From assembly GCA_000242935.3 (NCBI GenBank), contig CP007053.1, positions 992,001 to 1,056,000 on the forward strand: a stretch of 64,000 nt of DNA, read 5' to 3'. Positions 54,457-63,270 of this stretch are shown here, piece by piece (positions within the stretch are counted from its first letter, which is position 1; every line of letters starts with the position of its first letter). This DNA is from Opitutaceae bacterium TAV5 (GTDB lineage Bacteria; Verrucomicrobiota; Verrucomicrobiia; Opitutales; Opitutaceae). The position numbers and the translations under genes were made by a program. The notes beneath the pieces were generated by a model that saw nothing but the letters and a program-made list of their open reading frames with translations, was not told the DNA's origin and did not search any database.

Positions 54457-54946
54457 GAATCCGCGCGGCGGCGCGCCCGTCGTGCCTTTCCGGATACGGC
54501 GGCGCCTGTCCGCGCCATTTTTTCGGCCTGGCCTCCGCGCCTGTTTCAGCTTTCCGAAGCGGGCGAGACGCCCGCGCCACTCCGGAATCGTTCTCGTACT
54601 CTTTCTCGTTCTCTTTCTCGTTCTCTTTCTCTGGTCCGGGTTCGTTCTCCTTCTCGTTCTCTTGATCGTTCTCCTGATCGATCGTTCTCCTGCTCCGGCA
54701 TTCCCACGGCATTCGCACGACGCGCCGCAGCACGAGCAAGATCAAGAGAAGAAGTACGAGAAAAAGTACGATCCGGAGAAGGAGTAAGAGAACGAGAATG
54801 AGAACGATTCCAGGCCTCCAGTTGCCGGCGAGACGCCCGCGCCCCTGCCGCCGCCCGGCCGGATATCCAGCTACCGCTTGCAACTTCTCCCGCGACAGTT
54901 CCAGATACTGCTTCCCCTGGCCCATCCTTTTTTCTAACTCAACCTT
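54457..54946. repeat. Non-coding spacer with giant GTTCTC-type inverted array
   Basis: There is no gene between the gnd terminator and rodZ. A palindrome of the GCGGGCG-family lies at about 54559-54580. From 54584 to 54811 two degenerate hexamer arrays (CGTTCTC/TTTCTC on the left, GAGAACGAGAAT-like on the right) face each other. Their outer arms GGAATCGTTCTC (54584-54595) and GAGAACGATTCC (54800-54811) are exactly complementary, predicting an imperfect hairpin of more than 200 bases. Another GGCGAGACGCCCGCG piece follows at about 54826-54842. Confidence 0.8.
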
Positions 54947-55816
54947 ATGCAAACGATCGGTGAACGCCTCGAAGAAGCCCGCAAACGGAAAGGCATCTCC
55001 ATCCGCGAAGCGGCGGAAGCCACCAAAATTCGCAGCGACTACCTCCACAAGTTCGAGAGCAACCAGTTTGATATCCGCCTGCCCGACATCTACCTGCATG
55101 GCTTTCTCCGCAACTACGCCAATTTCCTGAAGCTGCCCGGCGACCGCATCCTCGCCGACTTTCATGCGCTCGGCTTCGGCGAAGCCCGTTCGGCCAAGGC
55201 GCTCAACCGGGAGGTCTACGGACGCATGGATCTTTCCGTCTCCAGCGAAAAACCCCCCGCCGACACCTCGCCCGTCTCCCCCGCCCCCGTCGCGGCGAAC
55301 CCGTCTCCCGAAGCGCCTGCGCACAAGCCCCAGGCGACTCCTCCCCCGACCGTGCGGACCTTTTCGATCGGATCGAGCATCGCGGGCCTCAATCTCAACC
55401 GCGCGCTTATCCTGAAGACCGGGACCCTGATCACCGCCAGCATCATTCTCCTCGTCCTCGTCGTCTGGGCCGGGGTCAAGATTTTTGGCGGCGGCAGCAA
55501 GACGCCCTCTGCTCCACCGGCTGCCGCTTCGTCCGGCATAACGCCGGTCGACGAGGGTCCCCTCTACATCGTTCTCACCGGCCCCACCAATCTGAAGATT
55601 GTCCGCCAGCGCGACGGGGCGGTTCTTTACGACCGGCGCAACGTCCAGCCAGCCGGCACCCGGGTGCAGGTTCCCCGCGAACCCGTTCTTGTTTCGGCCA
55701 GCGCCGCGCAAAACCTCCGTATCGAGACCTCTCTCGGCAAAGGCTTCAACCACCAAGGCGGCTCCGGCCAGCGTGACAACCTGCTGCTGTCGCTCGACGA
55801 TCCGCAGTTGCGCTGA
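54947..55816 (+). CDS. rodZ: RodZ-like membrane-anchored helix-turn-helix protein
   Basis: The 289-residue protein has an N-terminal Xre-type HTH of the RodZ kind (about residues 1-75: [51 protein letters not shown]), a Pro-rich cytoplasmic linker (about 100-140), one transmembrane helix ([18 protein letters not shown], about 163-180) and a small periplasmic beta-domain (about 205-289, DUF4115-like: [20 protein letters not shown]). RodZ links MreB filaments to the cell-wall elongation machinery. No mre genes are nearby. It is preceded and followed by repeat-rich spacers, so it is probably monocistronic. Confidence 0.87.
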   Translation: MQTIGERLEEARKRKGISIREAAEATKIRSDYLHKFESNQFDIRLPDIYLHGFLRNYANFLKLPGDRILADFHALGFGEARSAKALNREVYGRMDLSVSSEKPPADTSPVSPAPVAANPSPEAPAHKPQATPPPTVRTFSIGSSIAGLNLNRALILKTGTLITASIILLVLVVWAGVKIFGGGSKTPSAPPAAASSGITPVDEGPLYIVLTGPTNLKIVRQRDGAVLYDRRNVQPAGTRVQVPREPVLVSASAAQNLRIETSLGKGFNHQGGSGQRDNLLLSLDDPQLR

Positions 55817-56219
55817 TCACCTCCGTGGTCCCGGAATTCCGGGTTTTACACAAAGGTCGCAAAGAACGCGAAGTTCCTGAAAAACAATCCTTTGCGCTTT
55901 CTGCGGCCTTTGTGTAAAAATCAACAACAGTCGGGACGTTATCAAGCGTATGCTTCTCCTCCGGGAATCTCTGAAGAGCCAACCGCGAATGAACGCATAC
56001 CGAGCGAAGCGACAGCCTGCCATGAACGCGAATAAAACCCGATGGCTCCACCATCCCTGTCTTTATTAGCGTCAATTAGCGTTCATTAGCGGTAAAAAAT
56101 GTATTTTTAGATCCCCCCTTAAACGTTAAATGTCAAGTGTTTGCCCGGTTTCCGTGATGACTGTCCAGAAACGTATGAAATATGCCGGTCAGCCCCTTCG
56201 GGCTGCACTGCCGCACCGG
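55817..56219. other. Non-coding island with several repeat families, rodZ to fic
   Basis: No gene is supported in these 403 bases. CCCGG-AATT-CCGGG followed by TTTT (55830-55847) may be a weak rodZ terminator. TTTTACACAAAGG (55844-55856) is exactly inverted at 55907-55919, enclosing GCAAAGAACGCG and TTTGCGCTTTCTGCGG. ACCGAGCGAAGCGACAGCCT then GCCATGAACGCG (about 55998-56030) and three ATTAGCG units (56065-56092) are further interspersed repeats. Confidence 0.7.
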
Positions 56220-57419
56220 TCAAATCCCTTCGGGATAAAGATCCGGGAAATAATAGCCGAGCTTGTCGCTCGAAAACACCAGCCGCACCGGCTGGCCGGG
56301 ACCATCCGAAACCAGTATCCTGCGTTCGATCAGGTCGCTGACGTAGCGTCGGGCCGTCCGTTCGGGCATGCCCAGTATCCTCCCGGCTTCGCCCCGGGAC
56401 ACCGTTCCCCGCATGAAGATATCCCGCAAAAGCGGCCCGATATTCTTTTCGCCCCGGGTCACCGAATGAATCTCCCCGTAACGGAGAAACCGCGTCTCGA
56501 TCGCCTCCAGATTCAGCAGCGATGCCATGAACAAAATCTGATCCAGCATCGTCTCCAGAAAGAACTGGCAAAAGGCAAATAGCCCCCTGTCCGTCAGATT
56601 ACCTCTCCCGTCGTAGTCATTCCAGCGTTGAGCGTCGGCAGCCGCCAGTCTGTCCATATAAACCGACCGGCTCCTGGCCAACCCCCGTGACACCGTCCAC
56701 AGCCCCGCTCCGTCAATTCCGGAGGCGATCATCCATGCATGGGTGAACAGGCGAATCACCCGCCCGTTTCCATCGAGAAACGGGTGAATCCATGCCAGGC
56801 GATGATGAGCGGCCGCAGCCCCGACGATTCTCTGCACCGGGTCGAGCCGCATCGGTTCGTAAAGAGCGAACCGGCTCATAAAGTTTTCCAGAGCCCCGGC
56901 AGCCGGAGGGAAGTGCGATCCCACCTGAACCTGCGCCGTCCGAAAAACGCCGGGCTCGACAACGGAGACCTTGCCCGAAGTCGTCGCCACTTGCCGGAAT
57001 TCCGGCGGCAGACGCCGGTAGAATTCCCGATGCACCCACTGCAAGAATTCGCCGGAACACAGGGAAAACGTCTCCCCGCCCCCGATGCGCTCTTCCACCA
57101 GCCGCTGCACCTCCACATGGGCACGACTTTCCAACTGGAGCGCCCGCTTCGCCGGATCCCTCGAATAATCACCCTGTAATGCTTTTTCGATTTCCACCGG
57201 ATGCGTCCGGTGTCCCTCGATCAGATTTGAGTAATAACTGTTCATCTGGCGAACGACCTCCGTCAGGCTTTTACGGGTGACGGGATGCAAGGAACCGAAA
57301 AGACGTGAGGAAGCTTTCAGCACTTCGCCCGCAAGTCCGGCAAGCCGGTGTTCCCTGTCTTCAGGGAACAGAGGTTCCATGGAAGAGGGCTTGATATAAA
57401 AAGCAGCGGGTTCACTCAT
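56220..57419 (-). CDS. Fic-domain protein with internal inhibitory motif and C-terminal winged helix
   Basis: This 399-residue protein has a Fic core motif HPFLDGNGR (about residues 212-220) with the catalytic His and the anion-hole GNGR, the enzyme class that usually transfers AMP from ATP to target Ser, Thr or Tyr hydroxyls. The N-terminal helix carries SNLIEG at residues 64-69, matching the inhibitory [S/T]xxxE[G/N] motif of self-inhibited Fic proteins. The C-terminus (about 320-399) has a winged-helix-like segment (GTVSRGEAGRILGMPERTAR, YVSDLIERRILV). No separate antitoxin gene is adjacent. Direct repeats just upstream of the ATG may be bound by the C-terminal domain. Target proteins are unknown. 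Confidence 0.92.
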   Translation of the reverse strand: MSEPAAFYIKPSSMEPLFPEDREHRLAGLAGEVLKASSRLFGSLHPVTRKSLTEVVRQMNSYYSNLIEGHRTHPVEIEKALQGDYSRDPAKRALQLESRAHVEVQRLVEERIGGGETFSLCSGEFLQWVHREFYRRLPPEFRQVATTSGKVSVVEPGVFRTAQVQVGSHFPPAAGALENFMSRFALYEPMRLDPVQRIVGAAAAHHRLAWIHPFLDGNGRVIRLFTHAWMIASGIDGAGLWTVSRGLARSRSVYMDRLAAADAQRWNDYDGRGNLTDRGLFAFCQFFLETMLDQILFMASLLNLEAIETRFLRYGEIHSVTRGEKNIGPLLRDIFMRGTVSRGEAGRILGMPERTARRYVSDLIERRILVSDGPGQPVRLVFSSDKLGYYFPDLYPEGI

Positions 57420-57420
57420 C

Positions 57421-57456
57421 GGTAATCAGATGGCCGGTAATCTGGCCGGTAATCTC
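57421..57456 (-). promoter_or_regulatory. Direct GGTAATCTGGCC repeats immediately upstream of fic
   Basis: GGTAATCAGATGGCC, GGTAATCTGGCC and GGTAATCTC follow each other directly before the fic ATG, and a further AATCTGGCCGGTAGC lies near 57518-57532. The position and spacing suggest an operator or translational control site. Confidence 0.45.
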
Positions 57457-58053
57457 AAAATAGCAACTCTGTCTTTTCATGGATGATACGGCTATTTCTT
57501 TGAACTATCCTCAATGAATCTGGCCGGTAGCATTCTTCGGGATGTACTGTCTTGTGCCAGTGCTTCGTTTGCCCTCCCGAAACTCTGTGCCTTCTCCGTG
57601 TTCTCTGTGTAATTTCTGATTTTTTGATCCTCCCTTGAGACCTTGGTATTATTCGCGTCCATGGCAGGCTGTTGCTTCGCTCGGTACGCGTTCTTTCGCG
57701 GTTAGAGCATTTTTTAAAAAATTGTAGCCGTACAGGATCCTGAAAACAGAACCACGGATTGCACGGATTTTCACGGATAAAAAGGAAGCGGCAAGGCATG
57801 GTCTGAATCCGTGATAATCAGTGAAATCCGTGGTTAAAAAACGACTACAGCTTTATTTGAACTGCTCTAAAAATGTATTTTGACCACGGATTGCGCGGAT
57901 TTTTTTAGCCGCGAAGCGGCGCAAAGGATCTTTTTGCAGAGAAGCTCTCCATGGCGCTTATAAGCGCCACGCAACGTTTCATCCGCGTGAGGATTTTTGC
58001 GCTCTTTTGCGGTTCTCCCGACTACGTTTTTCAACGCTTCGATCGATCCGGCC
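57457..58053. other. Non-coding repeat island between fic and the glycoside hydrolase gene
   Basis: No gene is supported in these roughly 600 bases. AACCACGGATT (57750-57760) and AATCCGTGGTT (57825-57835) are exact inverted arms with further CACGGAT units between them; ACCACGGATTGCGCGGATTT recurs near 57881-57900. TTATTCGCGTCCATGGCAGG with CTGTTGCTTCGCTCGGTACG (about 57650-57690) is the reverse complement of the segment near 55995-56035, with small differences. GCGAAGCGGCGCAAAGGATC (about 57912) belongs to the GCAAAG family. Confidence 0.7.
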
Positions 58054-60909
58054 TCACTGCGTCAGCGTTCCGATGGCCGGATGCTTCACCTCGAACGCCA
58101 GCGGGAGGCTTCTCGGGCGCAGGAAAAACACCAGCGACACCGGCCGGTTTTCCGCGAATCGCCACGGCAGCTCCGCCCTCCCCCAGAACGCCATCGTCAG
58201 CCCGCTGGCCGTCACGAAATAACGCTGCCACTCCGGCTTCACATTCAGGCGATACGACGTTGAAAACAGGTTCCCGTTTTCCGTGCGAAAATACACGTCC
58301 ATCATATCGCCAAACTCCCCGGTCACCGGCCGCATCCGCCGGTCCGGATCGTCCACCCGCAACATCACCGGCTCGGCCCCGTCCGGAGCCACCTGGCGAT
58401 AGTTCATCAAAAACACCTCGCCGGGCCCGAACCGGAAATGGGCGGGCAATGGCAACTCCGCGACCATCGGACGCATCGGCACATCCGGCGGGAATTTTTC
58501 CAGGTGAAAGAGCCATCCGTCCTCCGTTTCCTCGACCTCGACCCCGTCGGTGACCAGCCAGCGCCCCTCGGCTTTCACGGCCGGTTCACCGGTTGCCAGC
58601 GGCCGCGCCAGCAACCGCTCGCGCGCGGCCTCCGCTTCCTCTCCCCCGAACGCAAACACCTCCCGCGCCTGCCACCGCATCCCCGCAGGCTGGGGATACA
58701 AGGTCGTCAGCCACCGGCTGACGCCAGCGCCCCCCCCGCCTGCATGCGAAGTGGCACGGCCATCCTGGCCGTGGACGGATCGGGAGTAGTGGCATGGGCA
58801 TCCTGCCCATGTCCGGAAAGACATTTGCGGCGCGGAGCGCCGTCCACGGGCTGGAAGCCCGTGCCACGCGGAGAGGCACCGCTCACGGGCAAGGATGCCC
58901 GTGCCACGTTCGGGCATCCCGCCCTCGCCGGACGGCTGCTGTTCCGCGGCGATCTCATCCGTTCCCGGCTCCCACACCACCTCCGCATCCTTTCCCGCAA
59001 AATCCCGTTTTCCGAATGCCACGCGCACCGGGATCTCGCGGCGCGCTCCGGCCGCCAGCGCCAGCATCAGCACCGCGCCGCCCGCCGTTTCTCCGTCGTC
59101 GAACTCCGCCCGGAACTCCGGCGGCAACCGCAAGGAGCCTGCCACCGGCCGATCACTGAAATTGTACACGACCAGCCTTCCCGTTCCCGAATAGCTCCCG
59201 CCCAGAATCTCCTCCGTCACCAGATAACCGCCCAGGTCCTTGAACTGGACAAGCCCCTCCCCCTCCTGCGGCAAAAAATCGATCACCACCGGGGAGCCGG
59301 AAGGTCGAGGGGGGGGGTAAGTCAAAGAGACGTCAGAGGCGGCGCAGAAGTGGCATGGGCATCCTGCCCATGATTCCGACGTGACACGGGCTTCCAGCCC
59401 GTGGACGGCGCTCCGCGCCGCAAATGTCTTTCCGGACATGGGCAGGATGCCCATGCCACTCCCGCGCCATCCACGGCCAGGAGGGCCGTGCCACCGGGCC
59501 ACCGCCCGTTCCCACAACCACGCCATGGCCGGCGATGCTTCCAGACCTTCGCCGAATTTTTGTCCGATCCGCCGCATCCACGGCTCCGGCACCTCCGCCC
59601 CGAAGTCCCCCGGCACAAACGTCACCCCGCCGGCCCGGAAAACCGCCGGAGCCTCCGCCGGTCCCACCGTCCAGCCACCCGAGCGCATGCCCGCCATCCC
59701 TGCCGGCGACAGTTGGGCCGGCCACACCGGATGCAGGCTTGCACGGGCCAACGCCCGCGGAACGGTCCGAACGCCAGCGCCACCCTCCGCTTTCAGCTTT
59801 TCCGTTTTCAGATTTTCAGCGTCTCCAACAGCCGGCGGGACGCCCGCGCCACCCGGCTCGCGCATCAGCAGGCCAAATTCGTTAATCCCGCGCTCATAGT
59901 ACGGCATCATGTAAAACGCCATCGGCCCCTCGATGCCGAGCGCGTCGATCTGTGCCTCCGTATCCCGAAACCACCGCCACTGGCGCACCCGCCCCTCGAC
60001 CGTCCTGCTCTGCACCGCATCGAGCGGCCCGTAGCCGTATTCAGTCAACAGGACGGGCAGCGCTGTGGCGCGGGCGTCCCGCCCGCATCCGACGTGGCAC
60101 GGGCATCCCTGCCCGTGGGCGTCGCCCCCCCGCGTGGCGCGGGCGTCCCGCCCGCTCCGGACTGCGGACGAGACGTCCGCGCCACTTTCTGCCGCCGCCG
60201 CTTCAAACTGCCGATACACCCCGGTAAAATCCTCCGCGTAGCCGTAATAGTGGTAATTGAAGGCATCGGTCCACTCCAGCAGCCCAAGATCCAGCAATCG
60301 CTGAAAATAGGGCCCTGGCGGCAACGCCATCGGTGCCATGACCACGGCGCCGCCTCGCGGCGCGTGCTGTCGCGCGCTTGCGCGCGCGCGCCCCACCCGC
60401 ACACCGAGTACCGCCGCCTTGAAAAACGCGGCATACGTTTCGGCGTTATCTGCCGAAAAGGCGATGTCCGGTTCATTCTCGATCTCCCAGTAATCGATCA
60501 GATCGCCGTAAGTCAGCGCCAGCAACCGGCACCGCTCGTAGACCTCGCGCAAATCCTGTGGAAACCGGGAGCCACTCCCTGCTCGCACACCTCCGGCCCA
60601 TGAGGCGTTGCCCCAGCGCAAGTGACCCGCCACGAGCAAATACCCTTTTGCCCGCAACCTCGCCAGAGCCGCCCGCCGTGCAGCGATCTTCACCCGGCCC
60701 TCCGGTCCTCCGTCCGCCCGCCATACCGGCGCCCCTTGCATCCCCCGCAACCGCAACCACACCGGTCGATCGACAGCCGGCATGGCCTCGGCCAGCTTTT
60801 CGACGGACATCCCGGTATCGAATCCCGCTCCTTGCCCCCGACCGGCGAGCGGGCACAGCAACAGGAAAAACGCGAGAAAGCGAAGCGGTGGCCATGCCGG
60901 GAAACCCAT
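58054..60909 (-). CDS. Secreted clan-A-like glycoside hydrolase with multiple repeat-encoded insertions
   Basis: This 951-residue protein has a signal peptide (LRFLAFFLLLCPLAGRGQG). The N-terminal TIM-barrel region carries DYWEIENEPD (candidate acid/base Glu at residue 146) and VLLTEYGYG (candidate nucleophile Glu near residue 290), the pattern of clan GH-A families such as GH39 or GH5. C-terminal beta-domains follow (VVYNFSDRPVAGSLRLPPEF, GPGEVFLMNYRQVAPDG, YFRTENGNLFSTSYRLNVKP). At least four stretches are encoded by palindromic repeats in frame: RSGRDARATRGGDAHGQGCP near 255, GGAGVPPAVGD near 355, GMGILPMSGKTFAARSAVHG near 495-520, and HGLPARGRRSAPQMSFRTWA near 670-710. The frame is intact throughout. 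Substrate is unknown. The gene is divergent from the beta-helix gene. Confidence 0.7.
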   Translation of the reverse strand: MGFPAWPPLRFLAFFLLLCPLAGRGQGAGFDTGMSVEKLAEAMPAVDRPVWLRLRGMQGAPVWRADGGPEGRVKIAARRAALARLRAKGYLLVAGHLRWGNASWAGGVRAGSGSRFPQDLREVYERCRLLALTYGDLIDYWEIENEPDIAFSADNAETYAAFFKAAVLGVRVGRARASARQHAPRGGAVVMAPMALPPGPYFQRLLDLGLLEWTDAFNYHYYGYAEDFTGVYRQFEAAAAESGADVSSAVRSGRDARATRGGDAHGQGCPCHVGCGRDARATALPVLLTEYGYGPLDAVQSRTVEGRVRQWRWFRDTEAQIDALGIEGPMAFYMMPYYERGINEFGLLMREPGGAGVPPAVGDAENLKTEKLKAEGGAGVRTVPRALARASLHPVWPAQLSPAGMAGMRSGGWTVGPAEAPAVFRAGGVTFVPGDFGAEVPEPWMRRIGQKFGEGLEASPAMAWLWERAVARWHGPPGRGWRGSGMGILPMSGKTFAARSAVHGLEARVTSESWAGCPCHFCAASDVSLTYPPPRPSGSPVVIDFLPQEGEGLVQFKDLGGYLVTEEILGGSYSGTGRLVVYNFSDRPVAGSLRLPPEFRAEFDDGETAGGAVLMLALAAGARREIPVRVAFGKRDFAGKDAEVVWEPGTDEIAAEQQPSGEGGMPERGTGILARERCLSAWHGLPARGRRSAPQMSFRTWAGCPCHYSRSVHGQDGRATSHAGGGGAGVSRWLTTLYPQPAGMRWQAREVFAFGGEEAEAARERLLARPLATGEPAVKAEGRWLVTDGVEVEETEDGWLFHLEKFPPDVPMRPMVAELPLPAHFRFGPGEVFLMNYRQVAPDGAEPVMLRVDDPDRRMRPVTGEFGDMMDVYFRTENGNLFSTSYRLNVKPEWQRYFVTASGLTMAFWGRAELPWRFAENRPVSLVFFLRPRSLPLAFEVKHPAIGTLTQ
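58750..58915. repeat. Composite palindromic repeat cluster 1 in the glycoside hydrolase gene
   Basis: The cluster contains CACGGCCA-TCC-TGGCCGTG, CATGGGCA-TCC-TGCCCATG, CACGGGCT-GGA-AGCCCGTG and a fourth CACGGGCAAGGATGCCCGTG. Bases 58788-58863 are an exact reverse complement of 59385-59460. Confidence 0.9.
59350..59494. repeat. Composite palindromic repeat cluster 2, inverted copy of cluster 1
   Basis: The 76 bases at 59385-59460 match 58788-58863 in inverted orientation without mismatch. They include the CACGGGCT and CATGGGCA palindromes and the linker ACATTTGCGGCGCGGAGCGC. Additional palindromes flank both sides. Confidence 0.9.
59831..59853. repeat. Single GCGGGAC-type repeat in the glycoside hydrolase gene
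   Basis: GCCGGCGGGACGCCCGCGCC followed by ACC encodes GGAGVPPA, the same peptide family as the repeat in the binding-protein gene at 46452. Confidence 0.75.
60063..60187. repeat. Palindromic repeat cluster 3 in the glycoside hydrolase gene
   Basis: Four palindromes lie in 125 bases: two GTGGCGCGGGCGTCCCGCCC units, one GTGGCACGGGCATCCCTGCC unit with its CGTG arm, and one GCGGACGAGACGTCCGCGCC unit. They encode GRDARAT, GCPCH and similar peptides between the candidate catalytic Glu residues. Confidence 0.85.
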
Positions 60910-61091
60910 TTACCGGACGATTCACACCCGCCCTTATCGGGTCAAGCTGTCCGAAGAAGTGGAGGGCCAGAGACCCGAAGAACCGGAAATCCGGCTCTCC
61001 AGCCTTCTGATTCTCCGAAAAGAGCGGCAAATCGACGCACAAGGGCCGGCCTGCCCTTGCGTTTTCCGGCAAAGCCGTAACCGGTGAAATT

Positions 61092-63248
61092 ATGACCAGA
61101 TGGATAGCCTGTTTTTTCTTCTGCCTTGTTCCGTTGCTGGAAGCCTGGAGCAAGGATGCCCGCCACATCTATGTCGCTCCTGACGGGAACGATTCCTGGT
61201 CGGGTAATCTACCGGAAGTTGCCGCTAACCGGAACGATGGCCCTCTCGCCTCCCTGCAAACCGCTATCGAGCGGACTCGAAAATCCCAAAAATCACCTGA
61301 TCCGATTACGGAAATCATCGTTCGAGGAGGTGATTATTATCTTGTCGATACCATCCGCCTGACCGAAGCAGATTCCGGAACCGCACAGACGCCTCTTCGT
61401 ATCGCGGCTTACTCGGGGGAGTTTCCGCGCCTTATCGGCGGAGTTTTGTTAAAGCCCAAAGCCCCCCCCCAACTGGGCAAGCCCCTTGTTTACGATTTCG
61501 ACCCAGGTATCGTCAAAGCGCCGCCCAAACGAGAAAGCCGCTTGGGCAAGAATCTACCTGTGTTTGAAGTTTTTGCGGAACGCCGAAGGTTACAGTTGGC
61601 TCGCTGGCCGAATTGGAATTCGGAAAAACCGTATGGGGAAAACTGGGCTTATATTGCTCAAACCGACAAAAATCGTCCCACCGGCTTCACCGCTCTGGAC
61701 CTTCCCAAAGAGATCCGGAAAAACATCCATAAAACAGGTAGCATTCATGTCTTCACCCAGCCGGACTGGTTTGACCAGATTCTGGACATTGCCGGGATCA
61801 ATGCCACCACCCGGGAAATTTCGTTCGAGCAAAAACCCCGATATCCGTTTGTCCCTGGAGCAAGGTTTGCTCTCCTCAATGTCGAAGAAGCTCTCGATGC
61901 TCCGGGAGAGTGGTGGTTCGACTCCCACACCGGCCAGCTTTATGTCCTACCTTGGCCGGGGAGCGATGGGACAGTCACGGTTTCTACTCTGCCGACTCTC
62001 CTGAGCATCGATAAGACCAGACATCTCACTATCGAAGGACTAACCTGGGAGATCAGTACCGGCGATAGTATTGTTATCAACGACTGCGCTGATGTGCAGT
62101 TCGAAGGGAACGTAATCAGCTTGGCTGGGTATCAGGCACTTACCGCCAGTACCCAGGAGCCTCTCGGCATCAGTCAGAATATCATCTACTCTCCCGGCCT
62201 TGGAGGCATGATTCTTTCCGGAGGAGATAGACCATCTCTTACGCAATCCAGAATCATAGCCAGCAACAATATATTAACCAAAACAGGAGAACGCCTGAAA
62301 TGCTATTACCCGGCCTTCCGCATTTCGGGTGTAGGCATTACCCTTGAACACAACAGGATTCAGGATGCTCCACATAGCGCGATCATATTCTCGGGCAACG
62401 AACACCTGATACAGTACAATATCATCGAAGATGTTGCCAAGGAAACCAATGATGTTGGAGCCATTTACGCAGGACGTGATTGGTCGAGTCGGGGGACCAA
62501 GATCATGGCTAATATTTTTCGACGGATACATGGACTCCAAATAAGCAAACCGGGCTCACAAAGCTCCTCATTGGCATGGTATACATCGGCAGACAAAGCA
62601 CATGCGATTTACTTGGATGATTTGCTGGAGCACACATATATTCTTTCAAACATCATGAGCAACATAGGATCAAGCGCCATCCATATCGGAGGAGGTGGAT
62701 ATACAACGATAAAAGACAACTACATTTTCCATTCCAACATCGCGCTGTTCATCGCCAATCGCACCATCTTCGATGCTGCACTCAAACCCTTGCAGCAATT
62801 CAGGAAGTTTCCAATATGGCGCAAGCGTTATCCCGAAACAATCAACAGGGAAAATCGGGACCCCGTACTCCCGACCGGTATCATCTTTACCAACAATATC
62901 ATCTTCGATACCAAGATCACTTACGACCTCCGTCGCATATCTATTGCCAACAGCTTCAATAAAAATTTCTTCATCAGGTCTACACCCAGTGTAAGTGCCA
63001 TCGTAATAAAAGAAAAAGAATCCAAAAAAATTACGGAATGGGAACGTTGGCAAGACTTGGGATTTGATTCCAATTCCCAAGTCCTTACCTTAAAGACGAA
63101 CGACCAACGAAATCGTTATGACCAAATAAAAGAGAAAGCCGGTCCTCACGATACGGAAAAACTGGAGGTAATTACAAAATCACTTCCCCTCCTGCAATTT
63201 CAGCTATCGGAACCTCCCGAATCATTTGAAGTCCCGTTGTCACCCTGA
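61092..63248 (+). CDS. Secreted right-handed parallel beta-helix protein
   Basis: The 718-residue protein has a signal peptide (WIACFFFCLVPLLEAWS) followed by the standard opening of secreted beta-helix proteins (HIYVAPDGNDSWSGNLPE, GPLASLQTAIERTR, EIIVRGGDYYLVDTIRLT, LRIAAYSGEFPRLIGGVLL). From about residue 330 to 620 there are regular helix rungs (DVQFEGNVISLAGYQAL, ITLEHNRIQDAPHSAIIFSG, LIQYNIIEDVAKETNDVGAI, TIKDNYIFHSNIALFIANRT). The architecture is seen in GH141-like and polysaccharide-lyase-like enzymes, but no catalytic residues could be assigned. The gene is AT-richer than its neighbours, particularly toward the 3' end. It converges on the sugar transferase gene. Confidence 0.75.
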   Translation: MTRWIACFFFCLVPLLEAWSKDARHIYVAPDGNDSWSGNLPEVAANRNDGPLASLQTAIERTRKSQKSPDPITEIIVRGGDYYLVDTIRLTEADSGTAQTPLRIAAYSGEFPRLIGGVLLKPKAPPQLGKPLVYDFDPGIVKAPPKRESRLGKNLPVFEVFAERRRLQLARWPNWNSEKPYGENWAYIAQTDKNRPTGFTALDLPKEIRKNIHKTGSIHVFTQPDWFDQILDIAGINATTREISFEQKPRYPFVPGARFALLNVEEALDAPGEWWFDSHTGQLYVLPWPGSDGTVTVSTLPTLLSIDKTRHLTIEGLTWEISTGDSIVINDCADVQFEGNVISLAGYQALTASTQEPLGISQNIIYSPGLGGMILSGGDRPSLTQSRIIASNNILTKTGERLKCYYPAFRISGVGITLEHNRIQDAPHSAIIFSGNEHLIQYNIIEDVAKETNDVGAIYAGRDWSSRGTKIMANIFRRIHGLQISKPGSQSSSLAWYTSADKAHAIYLDDLLEHTYILSNIMSNIGSSAIHIGGGGYTTIKDNYIFHSNIALFIANRTIFDAALKPLQQFRKFPIWRKRYPETINRENRDPVLPTGIIFTNNIIFDTKITYDLRRISIANSFNKNFFIRSTPSVSAIVIKEKESKKITEWERWQDLGFDSNSQVLTLKTNDQRNRYDQIKEKAGPHDTEKLEVITKSLPLLQFQLSEPPESFEVPLSP

Positions 63249-63270
63249 CAACTACCATAAACATCAAAAC

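Noticed and set aside
54584..54811. CRISPR array
   Set aside because: The units are 6-base degenerate repeats with no constant 25-37 base repeats or unique spacers, and no cas genes are near.
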